A stretch of 64,000 nt of DNA from positions 124,001 through 188,000 of the forward strand of contig NZ_JAGQCV010000005.1 in NCBI RefSeq assembly GCF_024346375.1, given 5' to 3'. The DNA comes from Synechococcus sp. ATX 2A4. Its GTDB lineage: Bacteria > Cyanobacteriota > Cyanobacteriia > PCC-6307 > Cyanobiaceae. This document shows, piece after piece, positions 34,073 to 43,520 of the stretch; position 1 is the stretch's first letter, and each line of letters begins with the position of its first letter. Below the pieces are notes generated by a model. The model did no database searches, was not told the DNA's origin, and saw only the letters and a program-made list of their open reading frames with translations. The translations under genes and the position numbers were made by a program.

Positions 34073-36559
34073 ATGTCCAGCGTCGATCCGGTCACTGGGA
34101 TGGCGTTCAATTACGCCGTGGCTCTGCAGAAGAGCTTCCTCTTCTATGAGGCCCAGCGCTCCGGCGATCTCAACGAAGCCAGCAAGCGGATCGACTGGCG
34201 CGGCGACTCCGGCCTGCGGGACGGCGCCGATGGGGTGTATATTGGTGGCCAGACCGCCGCCAACCTCCAGAGCGGGCTCACGCTCAATCTCACTGGCGGC
34301 TATCACGACGCTGGCGATCATTCCAAGTTCGGCCTGCCGCTCGCCTCCACGCTCGCCACCCTTGCCTGGGGCGGGATTGAGTTCTCCGATGGCTACGCCC
34401 TCTCCGGCCAGACCGACGAACTGCTGGAGGCCGTGCGTTGGGGCACCGATTACCTGCTGAAGGCCCATGCCGTGGATGCGGCCGGGGTGACACGGTTCTT
34501 CGTGGCGCAGGTGGGCAATGTGGGCGCCGACCACTCCCAGTGGAGTTCTCCCGAGAGCCAGCGGATTGCCCGGCCGGCGATGGCGGTGACGCCGAGCAAG
34601 CCCGGCTCCGATGTGGCAGCCGGTTCGGCCGCGGCGCTGGCTTCCGCCTCGGTGCTGTTCCGCCAGAACGGTCAGGCGGCGTACGCCGATGTGCTGCTGA
34701 CCCGCGCCATTTCGCTCTACAACTTTGCGGATCGCTACCGCGGCAGTTATGCCGATTCGATTCCGGAAGTACGCAACTACTACAATTCCTGGAGTGGCTA
34801 TAACGATGAGCTGGCCTATGGCGCGGCGTGGCTATCGCGAGCAGTCACGGCGGCGGGAGGCAACGGCACGGCCTATCGCGACAAGGCGCTGTCGATCTAC
34901 ACCAACAACATCGGCGGCCTCTCGCGTGGCTGGACCGGCAACTGGGACGACGCCTCTTATGCCACCGCGGTGATCCTGGCGCAGGACACCGGCTCGGCCC
35001 GTATCCAGCAGGACGTGGAGGGCTGGTTGAACAACTGGGTGAACGGCGGCAATGGTGTGTCGATCAGTGCCGGCGGCCTGCGCCACATCAGCCAGTGGGG
35101 CTCGCTGCGCTATGCCGCCAATACGGCCTTCCTCGCTGATGTGTACGCCGACAACGTGCGTGATCCGGGTGGTGCCTACAGCCGGCTGTCCCAGGGCACG
35201 GTGGATTACATCCTCGGGGCCAATCCGCGCCGGTCGAGCTACCTGGTGGGCTTCGGTGCCAATGCCCCGCGCCAGCCCCATCACCGGGCGGCCTCGGGTG
35301 TGGGCTGGGATGGCTTCCGCAACGGCCTGCCCAACGCCCACATTCTCTATGGCGCCTTGGTGGGTGGCCCCACCAGCTCCAACGACTTCTCTTATCAGGA
35401 CCGCCGCGACGACTTCGTGGCCAATGAGGTGGCGATCGACTACAACGCCGGCCTGGCCGGTGCCTTTGCCCGCAGTGTGGAGCGCCGTGGTGGCCAGGCA
35501 CTCACCGATGCCCAGCTCAATGCCCTGCCGGGCATCAGCGTGCGGCCCGGCGGTGGCGGGTCACCGGTGACGCCAGCTCCTACTCCAGTTCCCACCCCCA
35601 CACCGACCCCGATCCCGACACCGATTCCCACGCCCCCGCCGATTCCCACACCGACTCCCACCCCCACACCGATCCCAACCCCCACTCCCACGCCGATCCC
35701 CACCCCCGTGCCCCCGGCGCCCCAGCCCGGCACGCCCCTGCCCCGGACGCTCAATGGCATCCCGCGCACCTCCAACCCGAACCTGGCGGTGTCGGTGGGT
35801 GGATCGATCTGGACCGGCGGCATGACGGTGCAGCTCACGCTCACCAATACCGGCAGCACGCCCCTGAACGGCTGGAACTTCAGCTTCGAGAGCCCGCACC
35901 GGCCCACCGGCACGCCCTGGGGGGTGCGGATCAGCAGCGCGGCGCTGGCGGGCGGCCTGTTCCGCCACACCGTGACCGGCGATGCCTGGGCCAGCGCGAT
36001 TCAACCCGGCCGCAGCGTGAATGTGGGCTTCAACGCCAGCCAAGGCAGGGCCCTGGGCCACAGCGGCACGCTCACGGCGGCGGCGCTGTTCGGTGGCGCC
36101 GGCCGGCTTGGCTTCAGTGGCGCCAATCCCAGCTTCAAGACAGGGGGTGCGGCTGCCGATGTGATCAGCAGCAGTGCCGCCGTGGATGTGCTCACCGGCC
36201 TGGGCGGCGCGGACACGTTCCGCATCAACAACCTGCGCGATTCGCTGCTGAACGCCCGCGATCAGATCACCGATCTGGCGATCGGCAGCGATCGCATCGA
36301 TGGCCCACGGGCTGTGGCGGCCGCTGATGTGCGCCAGCTGGGCCGGGCTGCCAATCTCAACGCCTCGGCGGTGGCGGCGGTGCTGACACCTGCCGCCTTC
36401 CGGGCCAACGGTGCCGCCACCTTCAGCCTCGGTGCCACCGGCGGCACCCGCACGTTCCTGGCGCTCAATGATGGGGTGGCCGGCTTCCAGGCCGCCAATG
36501 ACGCCATCGTGGAGATCACTGGCTTCAGTGGTTCGCTCGCGGCCCTGGCGATTGTGTGA
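34073..36559 (+). CDS. Multidomain GH9 endoglucanase with CBM2-like and bluetail domains
   Basis: 828 aa. Residues 1-478 form a glycoside hydrolase family 9 domain: GGYHDAGDHSKFG (catalytic Asp at 79-82), ILGANPRRSSYLVGFG, PHHRAASG and NEVAIDYNAGLAGAFA (acid/base Glu) all match GH9 cellulases. Then comes a Pro/Thr/Ile linker (about 490-555), and a CBM2-like cellulose-binding domain (TLTNTGSTPLNGWNFSFE, IQPGRSVNVGF). The C-terminus is of the bluetail type found in cyanobacterial surface proteins (ADTFRINNLRDSLL, FLALNDGVAGFQAANDAIVE). There is no N-terminal signal peptide; a C-terminal, type I-like export route is likely. Probably acts on beta-1,4-glucan outside the cell. Confidence 0.92.
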   Translation: MSSVDPVTGMAFNYAVALQKSFLFYEAQRSGDLNEASKRIDWRGDSGLRDGADGVYIGGQTAANLQSGLTLNLTGGYHDAGDHSKFGLPLASTLATLAWGGIEFSDGYALSGQTDELLEAVRWGTDYLLKAHAVDAAGVTRFFVAQVGNVGADHSQWSSPESQRIARPAMAVTPSKPGSDVAAGSAAALASASVLFRQNGQAAYADVLLTRAISLYNFADRYRGSYADSIPEVRNYYNSWSGYNDELAYGAAWLSRAVTAAGGNGTAYRDKALSIYTNNIGGLSRGWTGNWDDASYATAVILAQDTGSARIQQDVEGWLNNWVNGGNGVSISAGGLRHISQWGSLRYAANTAFLADVYADNVRDPGGAYSRLSQGTVDYILGANPRRSSYLVGFGANAPRQPHHRAASGVGWDGFRNGLPNAHILYGALVGGPTSSNDFSYQDRRDDFVANEVAIDYNAGLAGAFARSVERRGGQALTDAQLNALPGISVRPGGGGSPVTPAPTPVPTPTPTPIPTPIPTPPPIPTPTPTPTPIPTPTPTPIPTPVPPAPQPGTPLPRTLNGIPRTSNPNLAVSVGGSIWTGGMTVQLTLTNTGSTPLNGWNFSFESPHRPTGTPWGVRISSAALAGGLFRHTVTGDAWASAIQPGRSVNVGFNASQGRALGHSGTLTAAALFGGAGRLGFSGANPSFKTGGAAADVISSSAAVDVLTGLGGADTFRINNLRDSLLNARDQITDLAIGSDRIDGPRAVAAADVRQLGRAANLNASAVAAVLTPAAFRANGAATFSLGATGGTRTFLALNDGVAGFQAANDAIVEITGFSGSLAALAIV
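35571..35705 (+). repeat. Proline-threonine linker repeat in the GH9 gene
   Basis: Tandem 6-bp codon pairs (ACN-CCN) with inserted ATC/ATT codons, encoding alternating Pro-Thr with Ile (units PTPT, PIPT). The register is kept for about 20 dipeptides. A typical flexible linker between catalytic and carbohydrate-binding domains. Confidence 0.9.
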
Positions 36560-37228
36560 TGTCCGCGGCACCCGGGCGTGTTGGGACTCATGGTTCGGCT
36601 CTGGGGCTCAAGGCTCAGGTTTCACCGCTTCGGGTTCAACCCGTAGTGCAAAACCGACCAATAGCCAATCAAGAGGCTGGGAATGCGAAGCCATAGGAGA
36701 TCCTTCCATTGGCGTTGCAGACCGCTCAGGCTTGAGGCAGCGCTTGCAGCGGCTGTTGAGGCGGCGGTTGAGGCGGCGGTTGCGACAGCCGGCAAGGGCC
36801 CAGTTCCCTCGTGGATCAATGCCCCACCCCGCGCCTCAATGGCAGTGCCACCGCGACGGCGAAAAGCCCGATGCGTAGTAGATAGGGCTCAGTACGCGTG
36901 CTCCAGACCCCATTCAATGTGACGGCACAAATCAACCTGTAAATGGACACAACAGGCAGGATCTTCGCGGCCTGCAGGTGACTATTGGCTGCAGCTGTAA
37001 GAACGGCAGGGTCGCTGAGGTGCCCAGGAGCCGGCTGATCACCAGAGCTAGGCAGACATCGGCGCCCAGGCTCACAGAGAGCAGCGTGAGCACGCCGATC
37101 AGGGCCATCGTTTCCAGGCTCATGCTGTAGATCCTCACGGATTCACGGGCTGAGCCGACCGTGGCGAGTGCACCAAACAGTTGTAACCTGACAACAGCAG
37201 GGCCGCTCAGTACTGAAGCCATCACGAG
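36560..37228. other. Degenerate intergenic stretch between GH9 and the broken methyltransferase
   Basis: No intact gene is recognised in 669 bp. A short array of a 12-bp unit (GTTGAGGCGGCG at 36755-36766 and 36767-36778, then a degenerate copy) lies in it. On the minus strand, 36932-37123 encodes a hydrophobic peptide (MALIGVLTLLSVSLGADV...) that could be a remnant of a membrane protein, but it has no partner or recognisable family. Confidence 0.45.
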
Positions 37229-37832
37229 CTCTCGGCGCCATTCATTGATGGCGAACAGCACCAGGTGTCCTCTTGGGAACTGATCCCGCTCCAGATGAAG
37301 GCAGCCACAGCCGGCAGCCTTCATCACGTGGAGGTAGTGGTGATCGTGCAGGGAGCTGTGATAGGAATCCTCATCCTGCATGCTGCTCGTCACCACCCCG
37401 TCGACGCCGCAAACCGTGATCAAGATCAGGCAGTGGCGAGTCAGGGAAAGGCACAGTTTCTGTGGCACGCTGTTCTGCAGCGCGTGGGGCACATGGATGA
37501 GGTCTGTCCCAGGTCGTGATGATGCCGTAGTGCCCGGGTGGCTCCCACGCGGATACATCAGCTCTGATGAAGCCTGCCTCAGAGTGATGTTCTTTGGCGA
37601 TTCGCCGCATCTCCTGCGACACATCAAGGCCACTCACCTCAAATCCGGCTTCGGCCAGGGCGGTCCGGAAATGTCCGCCGCTTTCGCAGCCCACATCGAG
37701 AGCCTTGTGCTTCTCACTGCAAAGACAAATTGCCTGTGCTAAGTAGGCAAGCCCTCGGGTTGAATTCAGCAGCTCGGCATGCCGCCAAGAGCCGATCTTA
37801 TGATAGGCGAAGTCGATCTGAGCTGGTTTCAT
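37229..37832 (-). pseudogene. Frameshifted class I SAM methyltransferase
   Basis: The first part, from ATG 37832, encodes a normal start: DFAYHKIGSWRHAELL, then LDVGCESGGHFRTALAEAGF (SAM loop), VSGLDVSQEM, ending ITTWD at about 37506. In that frame the text then becomes arginine-rich nonsense. A neighbouring frame continues the expected family sequence at about 37504: IHVPHALQNSV, LILITVCGVDG, AGCGCLHLERDQFPRGHLVLF, to about 37229. A single +1/-1 shift near 37500-37506 explains both. Related methyltransferases are found in polysaccharide regions, and gmd-fcl lie just downstream. It is probably inactive unless the shift is a sequencing error. Confidence 0.78.
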
Positions 37833-38162
37833 CGGCGGCAACCCATCCATTGATCAGCTTGGATTTTTGGAGCGGTAGCAGAGAAAGCGGCATGGCGTCA
37901 GCCAGATCGTCTGCGGGAGGCACAACGCCAGCTCCTGCACCATCGCCAGCTCTCGAACACCAGCTCTCCAGCTCCAGGGCTGTGCACGGCGCCCGGAGGT
38001 CCTGCGGTACTGGGCCAATGCGTGGGGATGGCTGCCGCCGCTGTTGCGCGACAGGCTCAGGCGCGTGGTCGGTTGGCTGGGTTCCGCGATTCAGCGAAGG
38101 CTGAAGCCAATTGCTGCGGCCCGGCGTAGTTTGTTGGCACTGAATCCTCGCAGAACCCTCAG
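37833..38162. other. Intergenic stretch before gmd, possible gene remnant
   Basis: 330 bp without a complete gene. A plus-strand frame from about 38000 to 38160 reads RPEVLRYWANAWGWLPPLL and then arginine-rich text, which could be the tail of a lost protein. Otherwise nothing recognisable. It should contain the promoter for gmd-fcl. Confidence 0.35.
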
Positions 38163-39320
38163 GTGTCCCCAGCTGCCAAGACTGCTCTGATCACAGGCAT
38201 CACCGGCCAGGATGGCTCGTATCTCGCTGAGTTGCTGCTCGAGAAGGGCTATGCAGTGCACGGCATCAAGCGCCGGGCCAGCAGCTTCAACACGGCACGC
38301 ATCGATCACCTCTATCAGGATCCCCACGAACAGGATCCACGGCTCACACTGCACTATGGCGATTTAACCGATAGCACGAATCTGATTCGAATCATCCAAC
38401 AGGTGCAGCCTGATGAGATTTACAACCTGGGCGCCCAGAGCCATGTGGCGGTGAGTTTTGAGGCGCCTGAATATACTGCCAACAGCGATGCCCTTGGCAC
38501 CCTGAGGATCCTGGAGGCGGTACGGATGCTTGGGCTCACGCCGAAAACCCGCATCTACCAGGCCAGCACCAGTGAGCTGTATGGCCTGGTGCAAGAAACA
38601 CCGCAGAAGGAAACCACGCCCTTTTATCCGCGCAGCCCCTATGGAGTGGCGAAGCTGTATGCCTACTGGATCACGGTGAATTACCGTGAGGCCTATGGAA
38701 TGTATGCCTGTAATGGGATTTTGTTTAACCATGAATCACCGCGGCGAGGTGAAACCTTTGTGACCCGCAAAATCACACGCGGCCTGGCACGCATCAACGA
38801 AGGGCTGGAAGACTGCCTCTACATGGGCAACATCGATTCGTTGCGCGATTGGGGCCATGCCCGGGATTATGTGGAGATGCAATGGCGGATGCTGCAGCAG
38901 GAGGGGCCGCCGGAGGATTTCGTGATTGCCACGGGCCGGCAGGAAACGGTGCGGCGCTTCATCGAGCTCACGGCGGTGGAACTGGGCTGGGGGGCGATTC
39001 AGTGGGAGGGCATGGGCACCGAGGAGATCGGCAAGCGCAGCAGCGGCGAAGTGGTGGTGCGCATCGACCCGCGCTATTTCCGCCCTGCGGAGGTGGAAAC
39101 CCTGCTGGGCGATCCCACCAAGGCGCGCGAGAAGCTGGGCTGGACGCCCACCTGCACCCTGGAGCAGCTGGTGGCTGAGATGGTGACGGCTGATCGGGAG
39201 GAAGCGCGCAAGGAGGCGATCCTGCGGCTGCAGGGCTTCAAGGTGGTGGGATCGATGGAAAACCCGCCAACCAACCCGGCGGCCATCCTTGGTGGAACAG
39301 TGGCCCGGGGGCAGGGGTGA
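38163..39320 (+). CDS. gmd: GDP-mannose 4,6-dehydratase
   Basis: 385 aa from a GTG at 38163. It converts GDP-D-mannose to GDP-4-keto-6-deoxymannose, the first step to GDP-L-fucose and related deoxysugars. The extended-SDR features are clear: Rossmann loop [43 protein letters not shown], the catalytic TSELYG and [12 protein letters not shown] (YxxxK), and [19 protein letters not shown]. It is longer than E. coli Gmd by a short C-terminal extension ([11 protein letters not shown]). It is directly coupled to fcl, the stop TGA overlapping the next ATG. Confidence 0.97.
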   Translation: MSPAAKTALITGITGQDGSYLAELLLEKGYAVHGIKRRASSFNTARIDHLYQDPHEQDPRLTLHYGDLTDSTNLIRIIQQVQPDEIYNLGAQSHVAVSFEAPEYTANSDALGTLRILEAVRMLGLTPKTRIYQASTSELYGLVQETPQKETTPFYPRSPYGVAKLYAYWITVNYREAYGMYACNGILFNHESPRRGETFVTRKITRGLARINEGLEDCLYMGNIDSLRDWGHARDYVEMQWRMLQQEGPPEDFVIATGRQETVRRFIELTAVELGWGAIQWEGMGTEEIGKRSSGEVVVRIDPRYFRPAEVETLLGDPTKAREKLGWTPTCTLEQLVAEMVTADREEARKEAILRLQGFKVVGSMENPPTNPAAILGGTVARGQG

Positions 39321-40300
39321 TGGTCGCGTTGATCACCCCCTCTGAGCGCATTTTCGTGGCAGGCCACCGCGGCATGGCTGGCGGCGCGATTGTGCGGGCG
39401 CTGCAGCGCGCCGGCTATGGCGATCCGGCCCAGGGCGGTGCCCTGCTCACCGCCAGCCGCGAGCAGCTCAACCTGCTCGATGGCCCGGCGGTGTCGGCCT
39501 GGTTTGATGCGCACAAGCCCGCAGTGGTGGTGCTGGCGGCCGCGAAGGTGGGCGGCATTGCGGCGAACAGCAGCTACCCGGCTGATTTCCTGCTCGACAA
39601 CCTCAAGATCCAGATCAATGTGATCGAAAACGCCTGGCGCAGCGGTGTGCGGCGCTTGTTGTTTTTAGGCAGCAGTTGCATCTATCCGAAGTACGCCGAG
39701 CAGCCGATCCGCGAAGAAGCGCTGCTCACCGGAGCGCTGGAGCCCACCAATGAGTGGTATGCGATTGCCAAGATCGCCGGCATCAAGCTGTGTGCGGCGC
39801 TACGGCTCCAGCACGGCTTTGATGCCATCAGCTTGATGCCCACCAATCTCTATGGCCCGGGCGACAACTACCACCCCACCAACAGCCATGTGCTGCCGGC
39901 CTTGATCCGGCGCTTTCATGAGGCCGCCACTGCGAAGGCTGAACGGGTCACCTGCTGGGGCAGCGGCACGCCGCTGCGGGAATTCCTGCACGTGGATGAT
40001 CTGGGCGAAGCGTGCGTGTTTGCGCTGGAGCGCTGGCAGCCCGGGCCGGAGGAGCTGCAGTTTCTCAATGTGGGCACGGGCGTGGATCTCACGATCCGTG
40101 AGCTGGCGGAAGCGGTGGCTGCCGCCACGGGCTTTGCGGGCACGATCGACTGGGACACCACCAAGCCCGATGGCACCCCAAAAAAGCAGCTTGATGTCAG
40201 CCGCCTGGCGGCCCTGGGCTGGCGTGCCCGCATCCCCCTGGCGGAGGGGCTGGCTGGCACGGTGGCCGAATTCGCCAGCAGCGGCAGCGTTCGGCTCTAG
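39320..40300 (+). CDS. fcl: GDP-L-fucose synthase
   Basis: 326 aa from ATG 39320 (GTG at 39317 is also possible). The 3,5-epimerase/4-reductase finishes GDP-L-fucose from the Gmd product. Features: VAGHRGMAGGAIVRAL (NADP loop), AAKVGGIAANSSYPADF, FLGSSCIYPKYAEQPI, the catalytic EWYAIAKIAGIKLC (YxxxK), TNLYGPGDNYHPTNSHVLPA and the late HVDDLGEAC. All are intact. Together with gmd it supplies an activated deoxysugar for surface polysaccharide; no glycosyltransferase lies in the window. Confidence 0.97.
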   Translation: MVALITPSERIFVAGHRGMAGGAIVRALQRAGYGDPAQGGALLTASREQLNLLDGPAVSAWFDAHKPAVVVLAAAKVGGIAANSSYPADFLLDNLKIQINVIENAWRSGVRRLLFLGSSCIYPKYAEQPIREEALLTGALEPTNEWYAIAKIAGIKLCAALRLQHGFDAISLMPTNLYGPGDNYHPTNSHVLPALIRRFHEAATAKAERVTCWGSGTPLREFLHVDDLGEACVFALERWQPGPEELQFLNVGTGVDLTIRELAEAVAAATGFAGTIDWDTTKPDGTPKKQLDVSRLAALGWRARIPLAEGLAGTVAEFASSGSVRL

Positions 40301-40638
40301 GTGGCTGGCCGTGTTGGGGTGGCCGGCTTCACTGGTTCGGCTGGCTTCACAGGCTCCCCCCGGGCTCTGAGCTCACGCCGGGCACGGAAGCTCTCCTATG
40401 GACTGGTTCAGTTTCTGGGGTCCACGTCAACAGCCCATCGGCAAGGAACGGCACAGGCATCAACTCGGAGCTGTCAGATCCGCTGTTTGCACACTTCTAA
40501 GCGCGCGCGGCGATCGTGATGTCTAGCGATTTCATGGCTTGCAATGGCTGCCACTGCCATGACCCTTTATTCCGTACAGCTGTCTCATCCCGGGCGCCAG
40601 CCCCCAACCCCGAAGACCCCACACCAACCCCACCCCGC
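40301..40638. other. Intergenic stretch downstream of fcl
   Basis: 338 bp with no gene I can support. A short imperfect repeat (GGCTTCACTGG / GGCTTCACAGG) lies at about 40326-40354. The remaining sequence has mixed composition and no clear hairpin terminator. Confidence 0.45.
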
Positions 40639-41406
40639 TCACTGCAACACCAGAATCTGCGTGGCATCACTCAAGGGAGCCCCCAGGGTCACCGTGCGGC
40701 CCGGGCGCTGCACGGGGGTGCCGGCCATGGCGTCGAGGAAGGGTTTCACGTCGCCCTGATCGCAGCCGGCGGGGGTGGTGCCGCTCACGTATTGCACCGG
40801 GATCACACGACGCGGTTGCAGGTCGCGCACCACTTCGGCGGCTTCGGCGCCGGTGTACACCTTGGCGCCGCCGCCCACGCCGATGATCAGCACATCGGGC
40901 TTGCCGAGCAGCACCCGGTCTTCCGGTTTGAGCGGCGCGGCGGTGCCGCCGAGGTGGGCAATCTCCAGGCCTCCCTGCTTCCAGCGCCACAGCGTGGCCA
41001 TGCCGAAGCGGCGGCCGCCGAGGCGGTCGTGGGGGGCCGCGAAGCCTTCGATGCGCAGCCCCGCCACCCGGTAGGAGCCCGGGGTGACCAGGAAGCGGCC
41101 GGTGGCCACCGGCGCCCCTTCATCCAACAGGCGGCTGCTGGCCAGGATCACATCGGCGCGCACGCGCGGTTCGCTCAGCCCGGCGGCGCAACCCACCGCC
41201 TTGAACGGATTCAGAAGCACGGTGGCGCCACCGCCGCGGATCAGCAGGGCGCTGTGGCCGTAGCTGGTGATGCTCACCCCTCCGGCGGCATGGCCGGCCA
41301 GCGGCATCGCCAGGGCCAGGGGCATCGCCAGAGCCAGGCCCCCCACCAGCAGCTGGGCAAGCAGGCGGCGCCGGGACGGGGCCGGTGCCGGGGAGTCGGA
41401 CGCCAT
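40639..41406 (-). CDS. Exported metallo-beta-lactamase-fold hydrolase, UlaG-like
   Basis: 255 aa. The N-terminus (SRRRLLAQLLVGGLALAMPLALAMPLAGHAAGG) is a signal peptide with a Tat-like RRR and a small internal duplication (ALAMPL twice). The mature part has the compact MBL-fold layout of UlaG/YtnP-type proteins: SITSYGHSALLIRGGG at the start, ADVILASSRLLDEG, GFAAPHDRLGGRRFGM, IAHLGGTAAPL, and VLIIGVGGGAKVYTG. The classical HxHxDH is not preserved (SSRLLDEG in its place), so metal binding may be altered. Last gene of the minus-strand row beginning with prfB. Confidence 0.82.
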   Translation of the reverse strand: MASDSPAPAPSRRRLLAQLLVGGLALAMPLALAMPLAGHAAGGVSITSYGHSALLIRGGGATVLLNPFKAVGCAAGLSEPRVRADVILASSRLLDEGAPVATGRFLVTPGSYRVAGLRIEGFAAPHDRLGGRRFGMATLWRWKQGGLEIAHLGGTAAPLKPEDRVLLGKPDVLIIGVGGGAKVYTGAEAAEVVRDLQPRRVIPVQYVSGTTPAGCDQGDVKPFLDAMAGTPVQRPGRTVTLGAPLSDATQILVLQ

Positions 41407-41471
41407 GGGCTGCTTCGCGCCCCGATGGCGCCGGATCTTGGCGGAACCTAGCAGTGCTGCCGGGGCAAGCC

Positions 41472-42086
41472 CTACCGGCTGGTTCCGCTCCTCGTGCTGG
41501 CGGCCTGCCGCAGGAAATTGGCCAGCAGCTGGTGGCCGCTCTGGGTGAGCACGCTCTCCGGGTGAAACTGCACGCCCTGCACGTGGCGGTGCTGCCGGTG
41601 CCGCAGGCCCATGATCGTGCCGTCCTCCAGCCAGGCGGTCACCTCCAGGCAGTCGGGCAGGCTTTCGCGCTCGGCGATCAGGCTGTGGTAGCGGGTGGCC
41701 GTGAGCGGGTTGGGCAACCCCTCGAACACCCCCGCCTCGCCATGCAGCACCGGTGAGGTTTTGCCGTGCATCAGCTCATGGGCCCGCACCACCTTGCCGC
41801 CATACACCTGGGCCAGGCACTGGTGCCCGAGGCACACCCCCAGGATCGGCACCGTCGGTCCCAGCGCCGCCAGCACCTCCAGGCACACCCCCGCTTGATC
41901 CGGGTCACCAGGGCCCGGCGAGATCAGGATCGCGGCGGGTTCCAGCTGGCGGATCTGCTCCAGCGTGAGCGCGTCGTTGCGTTCCACCCGCAGCTCGGCC
42001 GCCAGCGGGTGCTCCGCGGCCAGTTCGCCCAGGTATTGCACCAGGTTGAAGGTGAAGCTGTCGTAGTTGTCGAGAACGAGAAGCAT
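41472..42086 (-). CDS. trpG: Anthranilate/aminodeoxychorismate synthase glutamine amidotransferase
   Basis: 204 aa class I glutaminase from ATG 42086 (an ATG at 42110 adds eight residues). It supplies ammonia to TrpE or PabB. Signatures: [35 protein letters not shown], the nucleophile [25 protein letters not shown] and [11 protein letters not shown], giving the complete Cys-His-Glu triad. Cyanobacteria often use one such protein for both tryptophan and folate synthesis, so pabA is an equally fair name. It sits between dgkA and the MBL-fold gene on the same strand. Confidence 0.93.
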   Translation of the reverse strand: MLLVLDNYDSFTFNLVQYLGELAAEHPLAAELRVERNDALTLEQIRQLEPAAILISPGPGDPDQAGVCLEVLAALGPTVPILGVCLGHQCLAQVYGGKVVRAHELMHGKTSPVLHGEAGVFEGLPNPLTATRYHSLIAERESLPDCLEVTAWLEDGTIMGLRHRQHRHVQGVQFHPESVLTQSGHQLLANFLRQAASTRSGTSR

Positions 42087-42151
42087 CCCGGCTGCCAGAC
42101 CAACCGCCATTCAACCCACCCGCGTCAGGGAGCGGGGGGTTTGGGCCGCCC

Positions 42152-42607
42152 TCAGAGCCCCAGCCGCAGCAGCAGGGCCGGCACCAGCAGCAGCACCGCG
42201 ACCAGCACGGCCGCCAGGGCCGCTATCAGCACAGCGGCAGCGGCGCAATCCTTGGCGATCTTGGCCAGTGGGTGGAAGCGGCGCCCGATCGCCAGATCCA
42301 CCACCGATTCAATCGCCGTGTTCATCAGTTCCAGCACCAGCACCGCCGCCACTGTGAGCACCAGCACCGCCAGGCGATCCAGGCTCAGCTGCAGCCACAG
42401 CCCCAGGACGAACACCACCGCGCCGGTGATCACGTGGATGCGGAAGTTGCGCTGGCTGATGAAGCCATAGCCAAGCCCCTGCATGGCATAGCGCAGGCTC
42501 AGCGGCAGATCGCCGGCCACCCTCCAGGCTCCGCCGCGGCGCCCGCGTCCGCGGCGAGGAGCTTCACTCGCCATCGGTTCGGTGGTGCGTGGCAGCAGCG
42601 TGGTCAT
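42152..42607 (-). CDS. dgkA: Diacylglycerol/undecaprenol kinase
   Basis: 151 aa from ATG 42607. Small integral membrane kinase of the DgkA family: YAMQGLGYGFISQRNFRIH, then the signature LELMNTAIESVVDL containing the catalytic Glu, then AKIAKDCAAAAVLI, with three membrane helices. It has a longer basic, probably cytoplasmic N-terminus (RRGRGRRGG). In Gram-positive bacteria and cyanobacteria such proteins often act on undecaprenol. It lies directly after ybeY, as is common. Confidence 0.94.
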   Translation of the reverse strand: MTTLLPRTTEPMASEAPRRGRGRRGGAWRVAGDLPLSLRYAMQGLGYGFISQRNFRIHVITGAVVFVLGLWLQLSLDRLAVLVLTVAAVLVLELMNTAIESVVDLAIGRRFHPLAKIAKDCAAAAVLIAALAAVLVAVLLLVPALLLRLGL

Positions 42608-42673
42608 GGGCACCGCAACTCGGGCCTGCGTCGAACCCTACCGCTGGTTTCTGGTGACCGCTCCCCCCGCCGG

Positions 42674-43285
42674 TCACGGCTCGCACACCGGGCCGGTGGT
42701 GTCGCCCCCTGCGGCCGCCGCAGCGGTGCCCTCCAGCAGCTGCTCCTGACGGGCGAGCATGGCCTCCAGGCGGGCGTCGTCGGGATGGTCCCAGCCCAGC
42801 AGGTGCAGCAGGCCGTGGCTGGCCAGCCAGGTGAGCTCCCGCGCCAGGCTCTGGCCCGCCGCCTCCGCCTGCCGCGCGGCCGTTTCCACCGAGATCACGA
42901 TGTCGCCCAGCTCCAGCGGCTCGCTGTCCTCGCCGTCCTCGCCGCCGGCCGGCAGCGGTGGCGCCTCCTCCTGGGCCGCGAAAGCCAGCACGTCGGTGGG
43001 CCCCTCTATCTGGCGCCAGTCGGCGTTCAGCTCCGCGATCGCCGCATCACCCACCAGGGTGAGCCCGAGGCTGTAGGAGCTTGCCGCCAGCGCAGGCGGC
43101 AGTTCGCCCTGCAGCTGCGCCAGCCATTGGCCCAGTGCCCCGTGCCACAGATCGGCGCCGGCCAGCGGATCGGCCAGATCCCCGGCAGCAGTGAGCAGCT
43201 CGGCCGGCAGGTCGTCGTCGCTGGCGAAGGCGAGATCCAGGTCGGGCAGGAGCGGTGCGTTGCCCAGGGCGGCTGGCATCGTCAT
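42674..43285 (-). CDS. ybeY: Endoribonuclease YbeY (rRNA maturation factor)
   Basis: 203 aa single-strand-specific metallo-RNase that matures the 16S rRNA 3' end and takes part in ribosome quality control. The zinc motif HGLLHLLGWDH (HxxxHxxxxDH) is complete, preceded by LNADWRQIEGPTDVLAFA and LGDIVISVETA. A negatively charged insert (GGEDGEDSEP) lies between them, and an Ala/Gly-rich tail follows. Its start overlaps the DUF3285 stop by four bases, part of a tightly spaced prfB-DUF3285-ybeY-dgkA order. Confidence 0.95.
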   Translation of the reverse strand: MTMPAALGNAPLLPDLDLAFASDDDLPAELLTAAGDLADPLAGADLWHGALGQWLAQLQGELPPALAASSYSLGLTLVGDAAIAELNADWRQIEGPTDVLAFAAQEEAPPLPAGGEDGEDSEPLELGDIVISVETAARQAEAAGQSLARELTWLASHGLLHLLGWDHPDDARLEAMLARQEQLLEGTAAAAAGGDTTGPVCEP

Positions 43286-43503
43286 TGGGGCAAGGTGGGC
43301 CGGCCGAACCAGGCCAGCAGCAGCAGCAGGGAGCTGAGTCCCACGGCGGTGAGCCCGAAGTGCAGCAGGCTCTGGCGCCCCTTGCGCACCATGTTCCGCA
43401 TCGCCAGCTTCACGAAGCTCGGCGGCGGCACCGCCGGGGCGGCGGCAGGGGTCGCGTCCGGGGCGTCCGGGGGGCTGCTCTCAGGCATCTGGGGATCGGC
43501 CAT
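43282..43503 (-). CDS. DUF3285 small membrane protein
   Basis: 73 aa, a cyanobacteria-specific family. After a Pro/Ala-rich start (DAPDATPAAAPAVPPP) the conserved part is PSFVKLAMRNMVRKGRQSLLHFGLTAVGLSSLLLLLAWFGRP, with one C-terminal transmembrane helix. Function is unknown. It lies 17 bp behind prfB and overlaps ybeY by four bases, so it is almost certainly co-translated with them. Confidence 0.88.
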   Translation of the reverse strand: MADPQMPESSPPDAPDATPAAAPAVPPPSFVKLAMRNMVRKGRQSLLHFGLTAVGLSSLLLLLAWFGRPTLPQ

Positions 43504-43520
43504 CGGGGGATCTACGGGGC

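Noticed and set aside
36932-37228. Downstream part of the 233-aa minus-strand frame as a separate gene
   Set aside because: After the methyltransferase similarity ends near 37229 the text has no family resemblance. The hydrophobic piece from 37123 is kept only as a possible remnant.
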